From: JBBQUP01 sp038212305
GTDB taxonomy: Bacteria > Bacteroidota > Bacteroidia > Bacteroidales > Marinilabiliaceae
DNA length: 27,292 bases
Direction: 5' to 3'
Assembly: GCA_038212305.1 (NCBI GenBank)
Contig: JBBQUP010000045.1
Location: 1 to 27,292 of the forward strand
A program made the translations under genes and the position numbers. Shown here piece after piece: positions 16,044 through 24,918 of the stretch; positions within the stretch are counted from its first letter, which is position 1; each line of letters begins with the position of its first letter. Under the pieces are notes generated by a model. It saw nothing but the letters and a program-made list of their open reading frames with translations, did not search any database and was not told the origin of the DNA.

Positions 16044-17117
16044 ATGATACATAAAATATTGGTAATAAACCCTGGTTCTACATCAACAAAAATTGCTGTT
16101 TATGAAGGGTTTAAATCTGTTTTTGTTAAAACAATTCGTCATCCTGTGGATCAATTAAGTCGATTTAGTCATATATCAGACCAGTATGAGTTTCGAAAAG
16201 AGATTATTTTTAACGAACTCAAACATGCTGAAATACTTATAAGTGAGATTGTTGCAGTAGTAGGTCGTGGAGGATTGGTTAAGCCCATTGAATCGGGTGT
16301 GTATGAAGTAAATGATGCGTTAATTACAGATTTAAAAATTGGTATTCAAGGAGAACATGCCAGTAATCTAGGAGGACTTATCGCAGCTGATATTGCCAAA
16401 TCGTTGCCGTCGGCTCGTGCATTTATTGCCGATCCGGTTGTTGTGGATGAGTTGGATGAGATAGCTCGAATAACAGGGCATCCCAATATGAAAAGACGAT
16501 CAATTTTTCATGCTTTAAATCAAAAAGCTGTTGCTCGAAATTATGCCAAAGCACTTCAGAAAAACTATGAGGACTTAAACCTTGTTGTGGCTCATTTAGG
16601 TGGAGGTATTTCAGTGGGAGCTCATAAAAAAGGTAGGGTAGTTGATGTTAACAATGCTTTAGATGGTTTTGGTCCATTTTCCCCAGAACGTGCAGGAACT
16701 TTACCTTCAGGACAATTAGTTGAACTTTGTTTTAGCGGTAAGATGACAAAAGGTGAAGTTCAGAAACTTATTAATGGGAAAGGTGGCTTGATGGCCTATT
16801 TTGGAACAAACCAAGCTCATGAAGTGGAACAAATGGCTCAAAATGGTAATCGGCAAGCACGCTTAGTTTTAGATGCTATGGCCTATCAGATTGCAAAATC
16901 AATTGGTGCATGCTCTGTGGTGTTAGAAGGTAAGGTTGATGGAATTATTATTACAGGTGGTATTGCTCATAGCAAGCCCATTGTTGAAATAATAAAAAAA
17001 ATGGTCTCCTTTATTGGGCCAGTTATTGTGTATGCAGGAGAAGACGAGATGTTTGCATTGGCTGAAAATGCTTTATCTGTTTTAAATGGGGAACAAGTTT
17101 GTAAGATTTACAAATAA
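16044..17117 (+). CDS. buk: Butyrate kinase
   Basis: A 357-residue ASKHA kinase making ATP and butyrate (or a branched-chain acid) from the acyl phosphate. The phosphate-1 loop is VINPGSTSTKIAVYEG (7-22). Other blocks are VGRGGLVKPI, RRSIFHALNQKAVAR, VVAHLGGGISVGAHKKGRVVD (split around about 185-205), GPFSPERAGTLP and GIIITGGIAHSK. Length matches Buk. Together with ptb it forms the second substrate-level phosphorylation pair in this cluster and is the last gene of it. Substrate preference between butyrate and branched acids cannot be read from sequence. Confidence 0.96.
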   Translation: MIHKILVINPGSTSTKIAVYEGFKSVFVKTIRHPVDQLSRFSHISDQYEFRKEIIFNELKHAEILISEIVAVVGRGGLVKPIESGVYEVNDALITDLKIGIQGEHASNLGGLIAADIAKSLPSARAFIADPVVVDELDEIARITGHPNMKRRSIFHALNQKAVARNYAKALQKNYEDLNLVVAHLGGGISVGAHKKGRVVDVNNALDGFGPFSPERAGTLPSGQLVELCFSGKMTKGEVQKLINGKGGLMAYFGTNQAHEVEQMAQNGNRQARLVLDAMAYQIAKSIGACSVVLEGKVDGIIITGGIAHSKPIVEIIKKMVSFIGPVIVYAGEDEMFALAENALSVLNGEQVCKIYK

Positions 17118-17180
17118 TGAAATGCGGTGGTTGTTTGAGCTTTTAATTATAAACATCTAGAATAAAAGCATTTGGCTTGA

Positions 17181-17214
17181 TATTTATTTTTTAATTGTTT
17201 CAATTAAATAAATA
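17181..17214 (+). terminator. AT-rich hairpin after buk
   Basis: TTAATTG and CAATTAA (17191-17207) form a 7-bp stem with a TTT loop. TATTTATT and its complement extend it across a small T bulge. It is the only strong inverted repeat between buk and the protease gene, and could end the cluster transcript. It lacks G/C pairs in most of the stem. Confidence 0.35.
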
Positions 17215-17302
17215 TTGATTTCCAATTCTAAAAAGAGTCATAATTAACACAACATTGTTTCTAAAAAAAAGTATAATTTAGATTCGACCTATTGTGAAAT
17301 TT

Positions 17303-19453
17303 ATGACAAAGAAGATAATTTGGATTGGAGTATTATCAATACTATTTATATCTGCAAATGTATTGGGGCAATTGAGTTATGGAGGAGCTCCAATATCGAG
17401 AGGGAACTTAAAAAGCAATAGTTTTCATCTACCTTTTATTAATATGCCTCAATTATCCTCTTCTGATAAGTTGAGTTATTCAAAATCGGTTTCTTTACGT
17501 TTTGCTCATCCATTTTTTGTTAATTATACACTTGAGAATTCAGGCAAATGGGATTATTTACCTGATGGAACAAGGTTTTGGCGATTAGCCATACGTTCTG
17601 CTGGAGCTTATTCATTGAATATTATTTTCGATAAATTTATCTTGCCTGAAGGTAGCGAGCTCTATATTTATAACCCGGATAGAAGTATGATTTTAGGGAA
17701 ATATACCTCACTTAACAATGTTCCCGAAGGATGTTTTGCGACAACGCCAGTTGTTGGCGATGAAATAATTGTTGAATACATTGAGTTTCCAGAAGTAACT
17801 AAAAAGGCTCAAATTAAAATAGGAGCTATTAATCATGATTTTTTGGGAGTTTATGGGTTAATGAGTTTAAAATCAATCGGATTTGGCGGATCAGATGTTT
17901 GTAATGTTAATGTAACATGCGAAAATCCAGTTCCAGAAGTATCGAAATCTGTTTGTAAAATAATTGTTGATGGTACCGAATTGTGCTCCGGTACTTTGTT
18001 GAATAATACCTCTAACGATGGGAAACCTTACTTTTTAACAGCTGCGCATTGTTTAAAGTATGCTAACTTAAACCAAACCATGGTGTTCTTTTTTAATTAT
18101 CAAGCGCCTGGATGTAATGGTTTCATTGAAGGTACTAACTTGCAAAGTTTATCGGGAGCATACCTTCGAATGAAAGTTAATAATTTAGATGTTGCATTAG
18201 TTGAAATAAAGCAAAAACCTCCTGCAGTTTTTCGCCCTTATTGGGCAGGTTGGACATTGGCATCATCAATTTCCGACCCCGTTTATGCGATACATCATCC
18301 ATGGGGCGATGTGAAAAAAATTGCTAAATCAACTACCGCTCCAATTTCTACTACTTTTTCATTTGGTTCGTTCTATACCGATGCTCATTGGAGAATAAAT
18401 AGATATGCCAGTGGAGTAACCGAACCCGGATCTTCAGGATGTGGATTATTCAATAAATCGGGTTTACTCATTGGATCATTAAGTGGAGGAGGAGCAACTT
18501 GTTCGTCTCCAACAAACGAATACTATGCAAGGCTTAATAAGTCATGGGACTTTTTAACAGCAAATGATTCACAACTAAAGCATTGGTTGGATCCATTAAG
18601 TACTGGCAAAACATCATTAGTTGGATCAGCATATTATGGAGCCGATACCATCATTCGAATATCCAATAAACAATTGGGTGATAGTGCTATTTATCGCGAA
18701 AAATCTAATGCTAGTTTTGGTTTTTGGATGGGACAGAATACTCAAAAAACTGATGCCTTTGCAGAAACATTCCCATATATTAAATCTGCTAAAATTTATG
18801 GAGTATATTTAATGGTTGGAAAAAGTTCTAAAACACCTAATCGTTATTGTCACCTTAAAATATATGATAATTTGGGAGTTCCGAGCTCAGTGGTTGCATC
18901 AAAGAATAATATTCCGTTATCTTCGTTAAAAGAACAAAGCGAGAATTTATTTTTGTTTGATACTCCAATTAATGTGATTCAACCTGTGATTGTTGGAGTA
19001 GAATATGATTATGATTCTCCAGATGATTCATTAGGGGTTTATTGGCAATCATCAAAGCTAATTCGATCGCAAAATAGTGCTTATATTCGAAAAAACGGGG
19101 AATGGTTCGCATTTCCACAAATTAATCCTTCGGGATTAAAAACATCCGTTTATTTGGATTTACTGGCTTCTGATGTTGTTTATCAAGACACAAGTGGATT
19201 TTGGAGTCCTTTGGTGAATTTGGATTTTCAATCGGTAAGTGACAATAATCAATTCTCATTTTCGTGGGAAATGATGACTTTAAATAAAGTTGAAGTTTAT
19301 AATTTGACTGGAAAATTAGTTAGTATAAAATCACTTGGAAGTTCATTCCAAGGCTCTGATGATATTAATGCATATGGCTGGGCTAGTGGTGTTTATGTGG
19401 CTAGGTTTTATTTTAGCAACCGGGTTCAAATTCGAAAATTCCTAGTAAGATAG
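17303..19453 (+). CDS. Secreted trypsin-like serine endopeptidase (lysyl endopeptidase-like) with T9SS C-terminal domain
   Basis: About 716 residues from the ATG at 17303; a GTG at 17294 would add three residues. A signal peptide (about 1-23, ending VLGQ) is followed by a beta-rich domain with FWRLAIRSAGAYSLNIIFD, as in lysyl endopeptidase precursors. The S1-type peptidase core has His249 in LTAAHCL, Asp296 in NNLDVALVE and Ser378 in GSSGCGLF, plus several Cys likely paired in disulfides. A second beta-rich region follows. The last 75 residues (VEVYNLTGKLV, then GWASGVYVARFYFSN, then IRKFLVR) are a type A sorting domain for type IX secretion. The protein is therefore exported and probably surface-attached, for protein degradation. 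It stands alone. Cleavage after Lys is only inferred. Confidence 0.92.
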   Translation: MTKKIIWIGVLSILFISANVLGQLSYGGAPISRGNLKSNSFHLPFINMPQLSSSDKLSYSKSVSLRFAHPFFVNYTLENSGKWDYLPDGTRFWRLAIRSAGAYSLNIIFDKFILPEGSELYIYNPDRSMILGKYTSLNNVPEGCFATTPVVGDEIIVEYIEFPEVTKKAQIKIGAINHDFLGVYGLMSLKSIGFGGSDVCNVNVTCENPVPEVSKSVCKIIVDGTELCSGTLLNNTSNDGKPYFLTAAHCLKYANLNQTMVFFFNYQAPGCNGFIEGTNLQSLSGAYLRMKVNNLDVALVEIKQKPPAVFRPYWAGWTLASSISDPVYAIHHPWGDVKKIAKSTTAPISTTFSFGSFYTDAHWRINRYASGVTEPGSSGCGLFNKSGLLIGSLSGGGATCSSPTNEYYARLNKSWDFLTANDSQLKHWLDPLSTGKTSLVGSAYYGADTIIRISNKQLGDSAIYREKSNASFGFWMGQNTQKTDAFAETFPYIKSAKIYGVYLMVGKSSKTPNRYCHLKIYDNLGVPSSVVASKNNIPLSSLKEQSENLFLFDTPINVIQPVIVGVEYDYDSPDDSLGVYWQSSKLIRSQNSAYIRKNGEWFAFPQINPSGLKTSVYLDLLASDVVYQDTSGFWSPLVNLDFQSVSDNNQFSFSWEMMTLNKVEVYNLTGKLVSIKSLGSSFQGSDDINAYGWASGVYVARFYFSNRVQIRKFLVR

Positions 19454-19502
19454 TTTCATTTAGCAACCACAGATCATATAGAAAAGTTAATGTCATATTA
19501 AA

Positions 19503-20111
19503 TTAAGTCAATGTTTTTATGTTGGTAATTTGTTTGTCTTGTATTTTCGACATAAAAATAATCATACACACAGCACCAATTGCAGCATATAGCATATCCG
19601 ATTGGGTATCCCATACATAACCCTGTGTCCCTAAGAATGATTCAGCGGATTGGCCTGAAACGATTGCGACAAACCATTCTAATAATTCATAAAAAACACT
19701 GATAGCAACACAAACACAAACAGTTAAGAAAGAGAGCCATGAGCTCTTTTTAACCACCTGAAGTCGAACGAAAAGCTCTCTGATAATCATTGCAGGGACA
19801 AATCCTTGAGCAAAGTGCCCTACCTTATCATAATTGTTTCGGGGTTGATGAAATATTTCTTTTATCCAATCAAACAAAGGAACCTCGGCATAAGTATAAT
19901 GCCCTCCAACAAAAAGTATATAGCAGTGAATTAAAATGAGAACATAAGTTAAGTATGTGAACGTAAATCGTTTGAAAGTGAAGATGAGTATTAAAAATCC
20001 AATAATTGCTGGAAATACTTCTAAAATCCATGTGAAATAGTCATGAGGATTAATCGCAGAAATCGTGAGTCCTGAAATGAAAAGTATGATAAGAATCCAA
20101 TATTTTCTCAT
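19503..20111 (-). CDS. DUF2238 family membrane protein (YjdF-like)
   Basis: A 202-residue integral membrane protein with about six hydrophobic segments. Family motifs are clear: GHYTYAEVPLFDW (about 69-81), RNNYDKVGHFAQGFVPA (about 91-107), a YELLEW motif near 140, and SFLGTQGYVWDTQSDM (about 158-173). Conserved His, Asp and Glu at the membrane boundary hint at a metal or proton function, but no activity is known to me. The gene is convergent with the protease gene and only about 50 bases from it. The start is ATG. Confidence 0.9.
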   Translation of the reverse strand: MRKYWILIILFISGLTISAINPHDYFTWILEVFPAIIGFLILIFTFKRFTFTYLTYVLILIHCYILFVGGHYTYAEVPLFDWIKEIFHQPRNNYDKVGHFAQGFVPAMIIRELFVRLQVVKKSSWLSFLTVCVCVAISVFYELLEWFVAIVSGQSAESFLGTQGYVWDTQSDMLYAAIGAVCMIIFMSKIQDKQITNIKTLT

Positions 20112-20165
20112 AATTGGTTACTTACTATTTGGTTTATATTCAGATTTATAGAGGGAAGAATTTTA

Positions 20166-20243
20166 CATAAGAAGACAGATAGAAATGAACATCTCATCCA
20201 TCTGTCTAAATATCTCTTTATCTTCCTCTCTTATAGTCTTCTT
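20166..20243. repeat. Imperfect inverted repeat beside the GIN-domain gene
   Basis: AGACAGAT (20173-20180) pairs with ATCTGTCT (20210-20217). An outer AGAAGAC can pair with GTCTTCT farther right. The element shares the string ATCTGTCTAAA with the inverted repeat at 3404-3529. It lies directly after the stop of the GIN-domain gene on the minus strand and may act in its 3' end. Confidence 0.4.
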
Positions 20244-20244
20244 C

Positions 20245-20943
20245 CTATTCTTCCAGTTCCTCAATTTTTCCACCAAACGATTCTTGTTTTTCAAGTTTTG
20301 CAGGATTTCCGGTGTATTGAACTTTTCCTCCGGCTGCGGCATTTGCATTCAATTTTTGCGTGGCATTCACTTGAATCAAACCACCTGTACTTGCTTTTGC
20401 AAATGCTTCTTTGCTTGTCAGATTTTCGCCAAAAAACTTACCGCCTGTGCTGGAATTAATCTCTTGAGAGTCTGCTGTACCTTCAAGGGTTATCCTACCA
20501 GCGGTTACACTGGCTTGCAGGGTTTTTACATAAACTTCAAGATCAATGTACGAATCAATTCCTGCATTTAAAACCAACCGATCAGCCGTAATACTGCCTT
20601 GCCCATCGATGGTGGAACCCATACCAGCACTAATTTCGTAAAGTTTAACATAGGTCACATAAACGCTTACGGCCAGTCCCTTTGCAATTTGGGTCTTCAT
20701 GCGAATATTAAGTGTTTTACCTTCTAAATCGGCCAATACATCACTGGGTAATCCGTTTTTAATGCGAATTTCCAAACTCTCTTTTTTCCCTTCGGTTAGG
20801 GTGACATTAATGCCTTTTCCTGCTTTTATTTTGTCGAACGAGCCTATTGAGCGGGTTTGCGTTATCATACTGTCTGATGGTGTGTTTTGTGCCATCATCC
20901 ATTGGCTCGAAATAAGCAAAAATCCTAAAATGAGTGTGCGCAT
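20245..20943 (-). CDS. Secreted GIN-domain protein (DUF2807, putative auto-transporter adhesin head)
   Basis: I choose the ATG at 20943, giving 232 residues that start with a signal peptide (MRTLILGFLLISSQWMMAQ). An in-frame ATG 12 codons upstream would put charged residues before it. The mature protein begins with SIGSFDKIKAGKGINVTLTEG, the hallmark of DUF2807. It continues as repeated short beta strands with Gly and Asn turns, consistent with a right-handed beta-helix. The last residues are acidic (IEELEE). Such proteins are common in Bacteroidota, and their function is not established. It lies 39 bases after the helicase gene on the same strand, so it may share its transcript. Confidence 0.87.
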   Translation of the reverse strand: MRTLILGFLLISSQWMMAQNTPSDSMITQTRSIGSFDKIKAGKGINVTLTEGKKESLEIRIKNGLPSDVLADLEGKTLNIRMKTQIAKGLAVSVYVTYVKLYEISAGMGSTIDGQGSITADRLVLNAGIDSYIDLEVYVKTLQASVTAGRITLEGTADSQEINSSTGGKFFGENLTSKEAFAKASTGGLIQVNATQKLNANAAAGGKVQYTGNPAKLEKQESFGGKIEELEE

Positions 20944-20982
20944 ATCTTTTATTTTTAAATTGAATTTATAGTTAAACAATTA

Positions 20983-23931
20983 TCATGCAAAAAGTTCTTT
21001 AATCTCGTTGGATGATAAATTTTTAAATGGATTGTTTGAATTGATGAAGGTTTCGGCCAACAGTGATTTCTTCTCTTGTAAACGAGCAATTTTCTCTTCG
21101 ATTGTTCCTGAAGAGATAAATTTATAAACAAACACGCTTTTTGTTTGCCCAATCCGATGGGCACGATTGATTGCCTGTGCTTCGGCAGCGGGGTTCCACC
21201 ATGGGTTGAGCATAAACACATAATCGGCTTGAGTAAGGTTTAATCCCACACCGCCAGCTTTTAGCGAGATGAGGAAAATCCTGCACTCATCGTTATTCGT
21301 AAATTGCGCAATGGTTCCGGCTCTATCAATGGTTGATCCGGTTAGTTTCGCATATTGCCATTTTCGGGCATTTATCTCTTTTTCAATCAGTTCCAAGTCT
21401 TTTACAAAGGCTGAAAAAACCAATACTTTGTGTTTCTCTTCTACCACATTGCTCAAGTTTTCAATTATCTGTTCGTATTTTCCCGATGAGCCTTCGTAAT
21501 TTTCATCGATGAGTTTGGGGTGGATGGCTAATTGGCGCAGTCGCGTTAAGGCTTGAAGTGCCATGAGTCCAGTTTCCTTGCCAGGGTTCGACATTACTTT
21601 GAGCAATTCGTTGCGAATTCCCGATTTTTCACGCTCGTAAACTTTTTGTTGTTCAGGCGTCATGTCGCAATAAATGGTTTGTTCAGTGAGTGGAGGTAAA
21701 TCCTTGGCAACAGCATCTTTGGTTCGACGTAAGATAAAGGGTTGAATAAGCACCTGAAGCTGTTTCTCGCGTTCTTCGCTTTTAAATTTTTCAATGGCTG
21801 TAGCAAACTTGTTTTTAAAGAAATTGAGCGATCCTAAAATTCCTTTGTTTGCAAAATTCATCTGAGCCCACAAATCGGTCAGCGAATTTTCGATGGGCGT
21901 ACCGGTTAACGTTAATCGGTGTGATCCTTGTAGCTCCATAACCGCTTCATAAATTTTCGATGAGGGATTTTTTATGTTCTGACTCTCATCTAAAATCAAA
22001 TAATGAAACCGTATGGTCGATAAAAACTCAATATCATTGCGAAGCAAACCATATGATGTTAAAATAACATGATAATGCTTGAGTATTTTCCCAACCTCTT
22101 TAGAACGTATGCGCTGCTGGCCTGTGTACATATATATTTTGAGGGAAGGAGCAAAGCGTTTAATTTCGGACTCCCAATTGTGGAGTAGCGATGTTGGCAT
22201 CACAATTAACGAGGGAGCCAATTTACCGGCATTAAAGCCTTGAATGGGTTTCGAGTCGAAAAGACTCAATTGGGTTGGTTCTATTTGCTGGTTTGTGGCC
22301 GACTCATACTGATGAAGCAATGTGGTAATGGTTTGAAGCGTTTTACCTAAGCCCATATCATCAGCTAAAATGCCACCCAAATTATTTTGCGACAATTGCA
22401 TCATCCACGAATATCCGATGGCTTGATAAGGCCTCAACGTGGCTTTTAGCGAGTTGGGCGGAGTGAGTTGTGTGGCCGATAATGCTTCGAGCGTTATATC
22501 GAGCGGATGATAAGCATTGAGTTTATTGCCCGATTCCTTTAAAAGGTTGTAGTGCATTTTCTCAACCACTAACGTATCATCATCGCTATTTTTTGTAAAC
22601 GGTAATAGCTCCGAAAAACGAGTAAACCATTCTGTTGGGATGATGAATATAGATCCATCTGGCAGTTCAAACTCGCGTGTTTTGTTTATCAGATGTTTGC
22701 GAAATTTCACAAAAGGTATTCGAAACGTTCCAATTTCAACCCTTATACGCACTTCAAACCAGTCGTTAACTTCTTGAACGGTAGATGTGAAGACTGTTTT
22801 CCCAGTGAAATAGGAGCGAGGAAAGAATTTTTGTTCGATGGTAATTCCAAGTTCTACTAGCTCTTTTTGATTAAACGATAACCATTCAACTACAATTGCT
22901 AGCACATCTTTGTTATCTGATGAGCCGTTCGTTTTGGGTCGATAATAACTGCCTGAAAGCAATTCAAGCCCCATATTATTGAGTTTGGTAATCACATCAG
23001 CTTCCCAGTGAAGATGTCGGTCTATTTTATTAAACTCATATCCTTTGGGCAGTTCAATAAGTTCAACGACTGCCTTTGAGTTGGTGCCTGATAAATAGTT
23101 TTTATGAGCATATCTGAATTTCAGTGTTAATACGGCCAATTGATTCAAATCTTGCTCTACTGATAAAATGGTGCTAGGTGAACCTGATTTGTCTTTAATT
23201 TCGAACCCTTTGGCTTGCACATGGTAATCGCGGATGCAATTGAGAACAAATTTTTGCATGTAGCTTTTTACACTCGATGTTGGAACAACGACAGCCGATT
23301 TGGAAAGAAATGGTTTTATTTTGCTGCTGTCGATATCAATAAATCGATAAAGTTTATGGTTCAATAAAAAGCTACATGGTTCATGAGTAATAAAAAGTAA
23401 TTCGCGATTGAGCAATCCAAACTCACGCTCCTCATCCCAAATTTTCAGTCGGTAATAAATGGCATCGGGAAGCAAATCGAAATTAAAAATGGCTTTGGTT
23501 TCTTTATTTGCAATTTTAACCCGGTCGCTTAAGTATAAATGCGAATAGGTTGTGTTTTTATAAAATACCGGGAGGTTTGGTAGGTCAGTGAGTATATTAA
23601 AGCATTGTTGAATACGTTTTTCAATTTCAGGCCGAATTCGTTTTTCAATTAATTCATGCGTTAAATTATCGAAAAATTGTTTAACATTTTTTTCTTTCGA
23701 GAATTTTTTGTGTAGGCGTTGATCGCTAATCTCTTCCAATGCTCGAATTAGCTGTTTCTCCGATTCGTTTAGGTTTAATCCACTGGTGGCGATTCGCTCG
23801 GTGGTAAGTTGTTCGTGGAGTTCAATTTTAGGTTCATCCAACATCTCCGAAGCAAGATAGGGGATGACAGTGAGCCCAAGCTTTCGTCGCTCGGTAAAAA
23901 CAAGTATGAGTTGAGGTGATTTTGACGTCAC
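20983..23931 (-). CDS. Snf2-family DEAD/DEAH-box ATPase (HepA/RapA-like)
   Basis: A 982-residue cytoplasmic superfamily 2 ATPase that should move on duplex DNA or remodel protein-DNA complexes. The N-terminal 480 residues are unassigned and mostly alpha/beta. The motor shows motif I GGILADDMGLGKTLQT (about 520-535), motif Ia VMPTSLLHNWE, motif II LDESQNIKN (DESQ box), motif III LTGTPIENSL, then helicase-C motifs ISLKAGGVGLNLTQADYVF and NRAHRIGQTKSVFVYKFI. The start is GTG at 23931. The next in-frame Met is about 27 residues inside and would lose plausible N-terminal sequence; no upstream ATG exists. No SWIM Cys cluster, nuclease or methylase gene is adjacent, so a defence role is not indicated. 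Confidence 0.92.
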   Translation of the reverse strand: MTSKSPQLILVFTERRKLGLTVIPYLASEMLDEPKIELHEQLTTERIATSGLNLNESEKQLIRALEEISDQRLHKKFSKEKNVKQFFDNLTHELIEKRIRPEIEKRIQQCFNILTDLPNLPVFYKNTTYSHLYLSDRVKIANKETKAIFNFDLLPDAIYYRLKIWDEEREFGLLNRELLFITHEPCSFLLNHKLYRFIDIDSSKIKPFLSKSAVVVPTSSVKSYMQKFVLNCIRDYHVQAKGFEIKDKSGSPSTILSVEQDLNQLAVLTLKFRYAHKNYLSGTNSKAVVELIELPKGYEFNKIDRHLHWEADVITKLNNMGLELLSGSYYRPKTNGSSDNKDVLAIVVEWLSFNQKELVELGITIEQKFFPRSYFTGKTVFTSTVQEVNDWFEVRIRVEIGTFRIPFVKFRKHLINKTREFELPDGSIFIIPTEWFTRFSELLPFTKNSDDDTLVVEKMHYNLLKESGNKLNAYHPLDITLEALSATQLTPPNSLKATLRPYQAIGYSWMMQLSQNNLGGILADDMGLGKTLQTITTLLHQYESATNQQIEPTQLSLFDSKPIQGFNAGKLAPSLIVMPTSLLHNWESEIKRFAPSLKIYMYTGQQRIRSKEVGKILKHYHVILTSYGLLRNDIEFLSTIRFHYLILDESQNIKNPSSKIYEAVMELQGSHRLTLTGTPIENSLTDLWAQMNFANKGILGSLNFFKNKFATAIEKFKSEEREKQLQVLIQPFILRRTKDAVAKDLPPLTEQTIYCDMTPEQQKVYEREKSGIRNELLKVMSNPGKETGLMALQALTRLRQLAIHPKLIDENYEGSSGKYEQIIENLSNVVEEKHKVLVFSAFVKDLELIEKEINARKWQYAKLTGSTIDRAGTIAQFTNNDECRIFLISLKAGGVGLNLTQADYVFMLNPWWNPAAEAQAINRAHRIGQTKSVFVYKFISSGTIEEKIARLQEKKSLLAETFINSNNPFKNLSSNEIKELFA

Positions 23932-24015
23932 AGGTGATTGGTTTTTGTACTTTAATATTTGATGAATTTTGCCGCTTACGAATTTTTAGATGATTAATTA
24001 GTAATTGCAAACTAA

Positions 24016-24048
24016 CAAAATTACACTTATCAAAGCTAGTATTTACAA
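24016..24048 (-). promoter_or_regulatory. Candidate promoter of the Snf2 ATPase gene
   Basis: On the minus strand: TTG (24046-24048), a 22-base spacer, then TAATTTTG (24016-24023), matching the Bacteroidota -33/-7 pattern. The leader to the GTG start would be about 75-80 bases. Confidence 0.4.
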
Positions 24049-24099
24049 CCTGCGGTTAAATTAATTTTCTAAATAATTATTTAAAATAATTCTAAATAG

Positions 24100-24107
24100 T
24101 ATCTTTG
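24100..24107 (+). promoter_or_regulatory. Candidate -7 box before the oxidoreductase gene
   Basis: TATCTTTG matches TAnnTTTG. No TTTG is present at the -33 distance. If used, the transcript would begin just before the tandem array and carry it in a leader of about 220 bases. Confidence 0.25.
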
Positions 24108-24122
24108 ACACAAAACATGAGA

Positions 24123-24218
24123 TAATGGGTTAATGTGCTAATGTGCTAATGGGTTAATGTGCTAATGGGTTAATGTGCTAATGGGTTAATATGCTAATGA
24201 GTTAATGTGATAATGAGA
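24123..24218. repeat. Tandem array of twelve 8-base units
   Basis: Contiguous 8-base units alternate between TAATGGGT and TAATGTGC: TAATGGGT, TAATGTGC twice, then alternating pairs, ending with variants TAATATGC, TAATGAGT, TAATGTGA and TAATGAGA. The degenerate units lie at the right end. The unit is not a multiple of three and the array is not coding. It lies 116 bases before the oxidoreductase ATG. Confidence 0.9.
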
Positions 24219-24333
24219 CACAAGACATAAGAAGAGACTAGCTTGAATATTAAACATTAAACTCTAACCCCTAAACTCCAAATTCTTCAATCTTGATACT
24301 CGATACTAATCATCTTGATACTAAAATTAAAAA

Positions 24334-24918
24334 ATGAATCACTTAATTATATATGCTCATCCATCAGAAAAGAGCTTTAGCAATCAATTAAAAGAGGCCA
24401 TTGTGGCGGAAACCATTCGACAGGGGCACACAGTCATTGTGAGAGATTTGTATGAAATGAATTTCAATCCCGTGTTGTCTCCAATGGATTTAACGCTCTT
24501 AAAAAACGGTAAAACACCCGAAGACATTGCCATTGAGCAACAACACCTCTCGGATGCACAGTTAGTAACCTTTATATTTCCATTGTGGTGGGCTGGTTAT
24601 CCTGCCATTGTAAAAGGGTATATTGATAGGGTTTTTTCCTACGGTTTTGCCTATAAGGCTGGGGAAGATGGTAAGGAAGGATTGCTACAAAATAAAAAAG
24701 TGGTGCTCTTTACCAGCATGGGCAATTCGTTAGAGGATTATGCAAAGAAAGATCTGCTTTCGGCCTTTGAGCATACTTTGGGAACCGAAATTTTTGAGTT
24801 CTGTGGCATGACCATCGCTCATCATCAGTTTTTCCCTCAAATACCCGATGCACAAGTGGATGAGAAGTTGAGATTGGTTAATGATGCGTTGAGGGTTTAT
24901 GGAGTTGTGATGATTTAG
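24334..24918 (+). CDS. Flavodoxin-like NAD(P)H oxidoreductase (NQO1/KefF/MdaB type)
   Basis: A 194-residue cytoplasmic flavoprotein of the flavodoxin_2 family, expected to move two electrons from NAD(P)H to quinones or similar acceptors with FMN or FAD. The N-terminal strand and FMN phosphate loop are MNHLIIYAHPSEKSFSNQL (1-19). The middle has FPLWWAGYPAIVKGYIDRVF (about 81-100), which is the family hallmark with the WW pair. FAYKAGEDGKEGLL and VVLFTSMGNS follow. Length fits. It stands alone, flanked by simple repeats on both sides. The physiological acceptor is unknown; no KefC-type K+ channel is adjacent to support a KefF role. Confidence 0.9.
   Translation: MNHLIIYAHPSEKSFSNQLKEAIVAETIRQGHTVIVRDLYEMNFNPVLSPMDLTLLKNGKTPEDIAIEQQHLSDAQLVTFIFPLWWAGYPAIVKGYIDRVFSYGFAYKAGEDGKEGLLQNKKVVLFTSMGNSLEDYAKKDLLSAFEHTLGTEIFEFCGMTIAHHQFFPQIPDAQVDEKLRLVNDALRVYGVVMI

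Larger units (their letters stand above)
23932..24333. other. Intergenic region with promoters and tandem repeats
   Basis: Four hundred bases between divergent genes. From left to right it holds a promoter for the helicase gene, a TATCTTTG box facing right (24100-24107), the 8-base tandem array (24123-24218), and a stretch with the direct repeat CTTGATACT/CTTGATACT (24293 and 24313 areas). No gene is visible. Confidence 0.6.

Noticed and set aside
20163..20348. 61-codon minus-strand frame overlapping the end of the GIN-domain gene
   Set aside because: It lies in another frame of the GIN gene and extends into the inverted repeat; its highly charged translation is a by-product. I saw no sign of a frameshift in the GIN gene.
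20983..23931. Possibility that the Snf2 ATPase is part of a DISARM- or other anti-phage system
   Set aside because: No methylase, nuclease, DUF1998 or phospholipase D gene is adjacent; its neighbours are a GIN-domain protein and an oxidoreductase.
24123..24218. CRISPR-like array
   Set aside because: The units are 8 bases, contiguous and without spacers; no cas genes are present.
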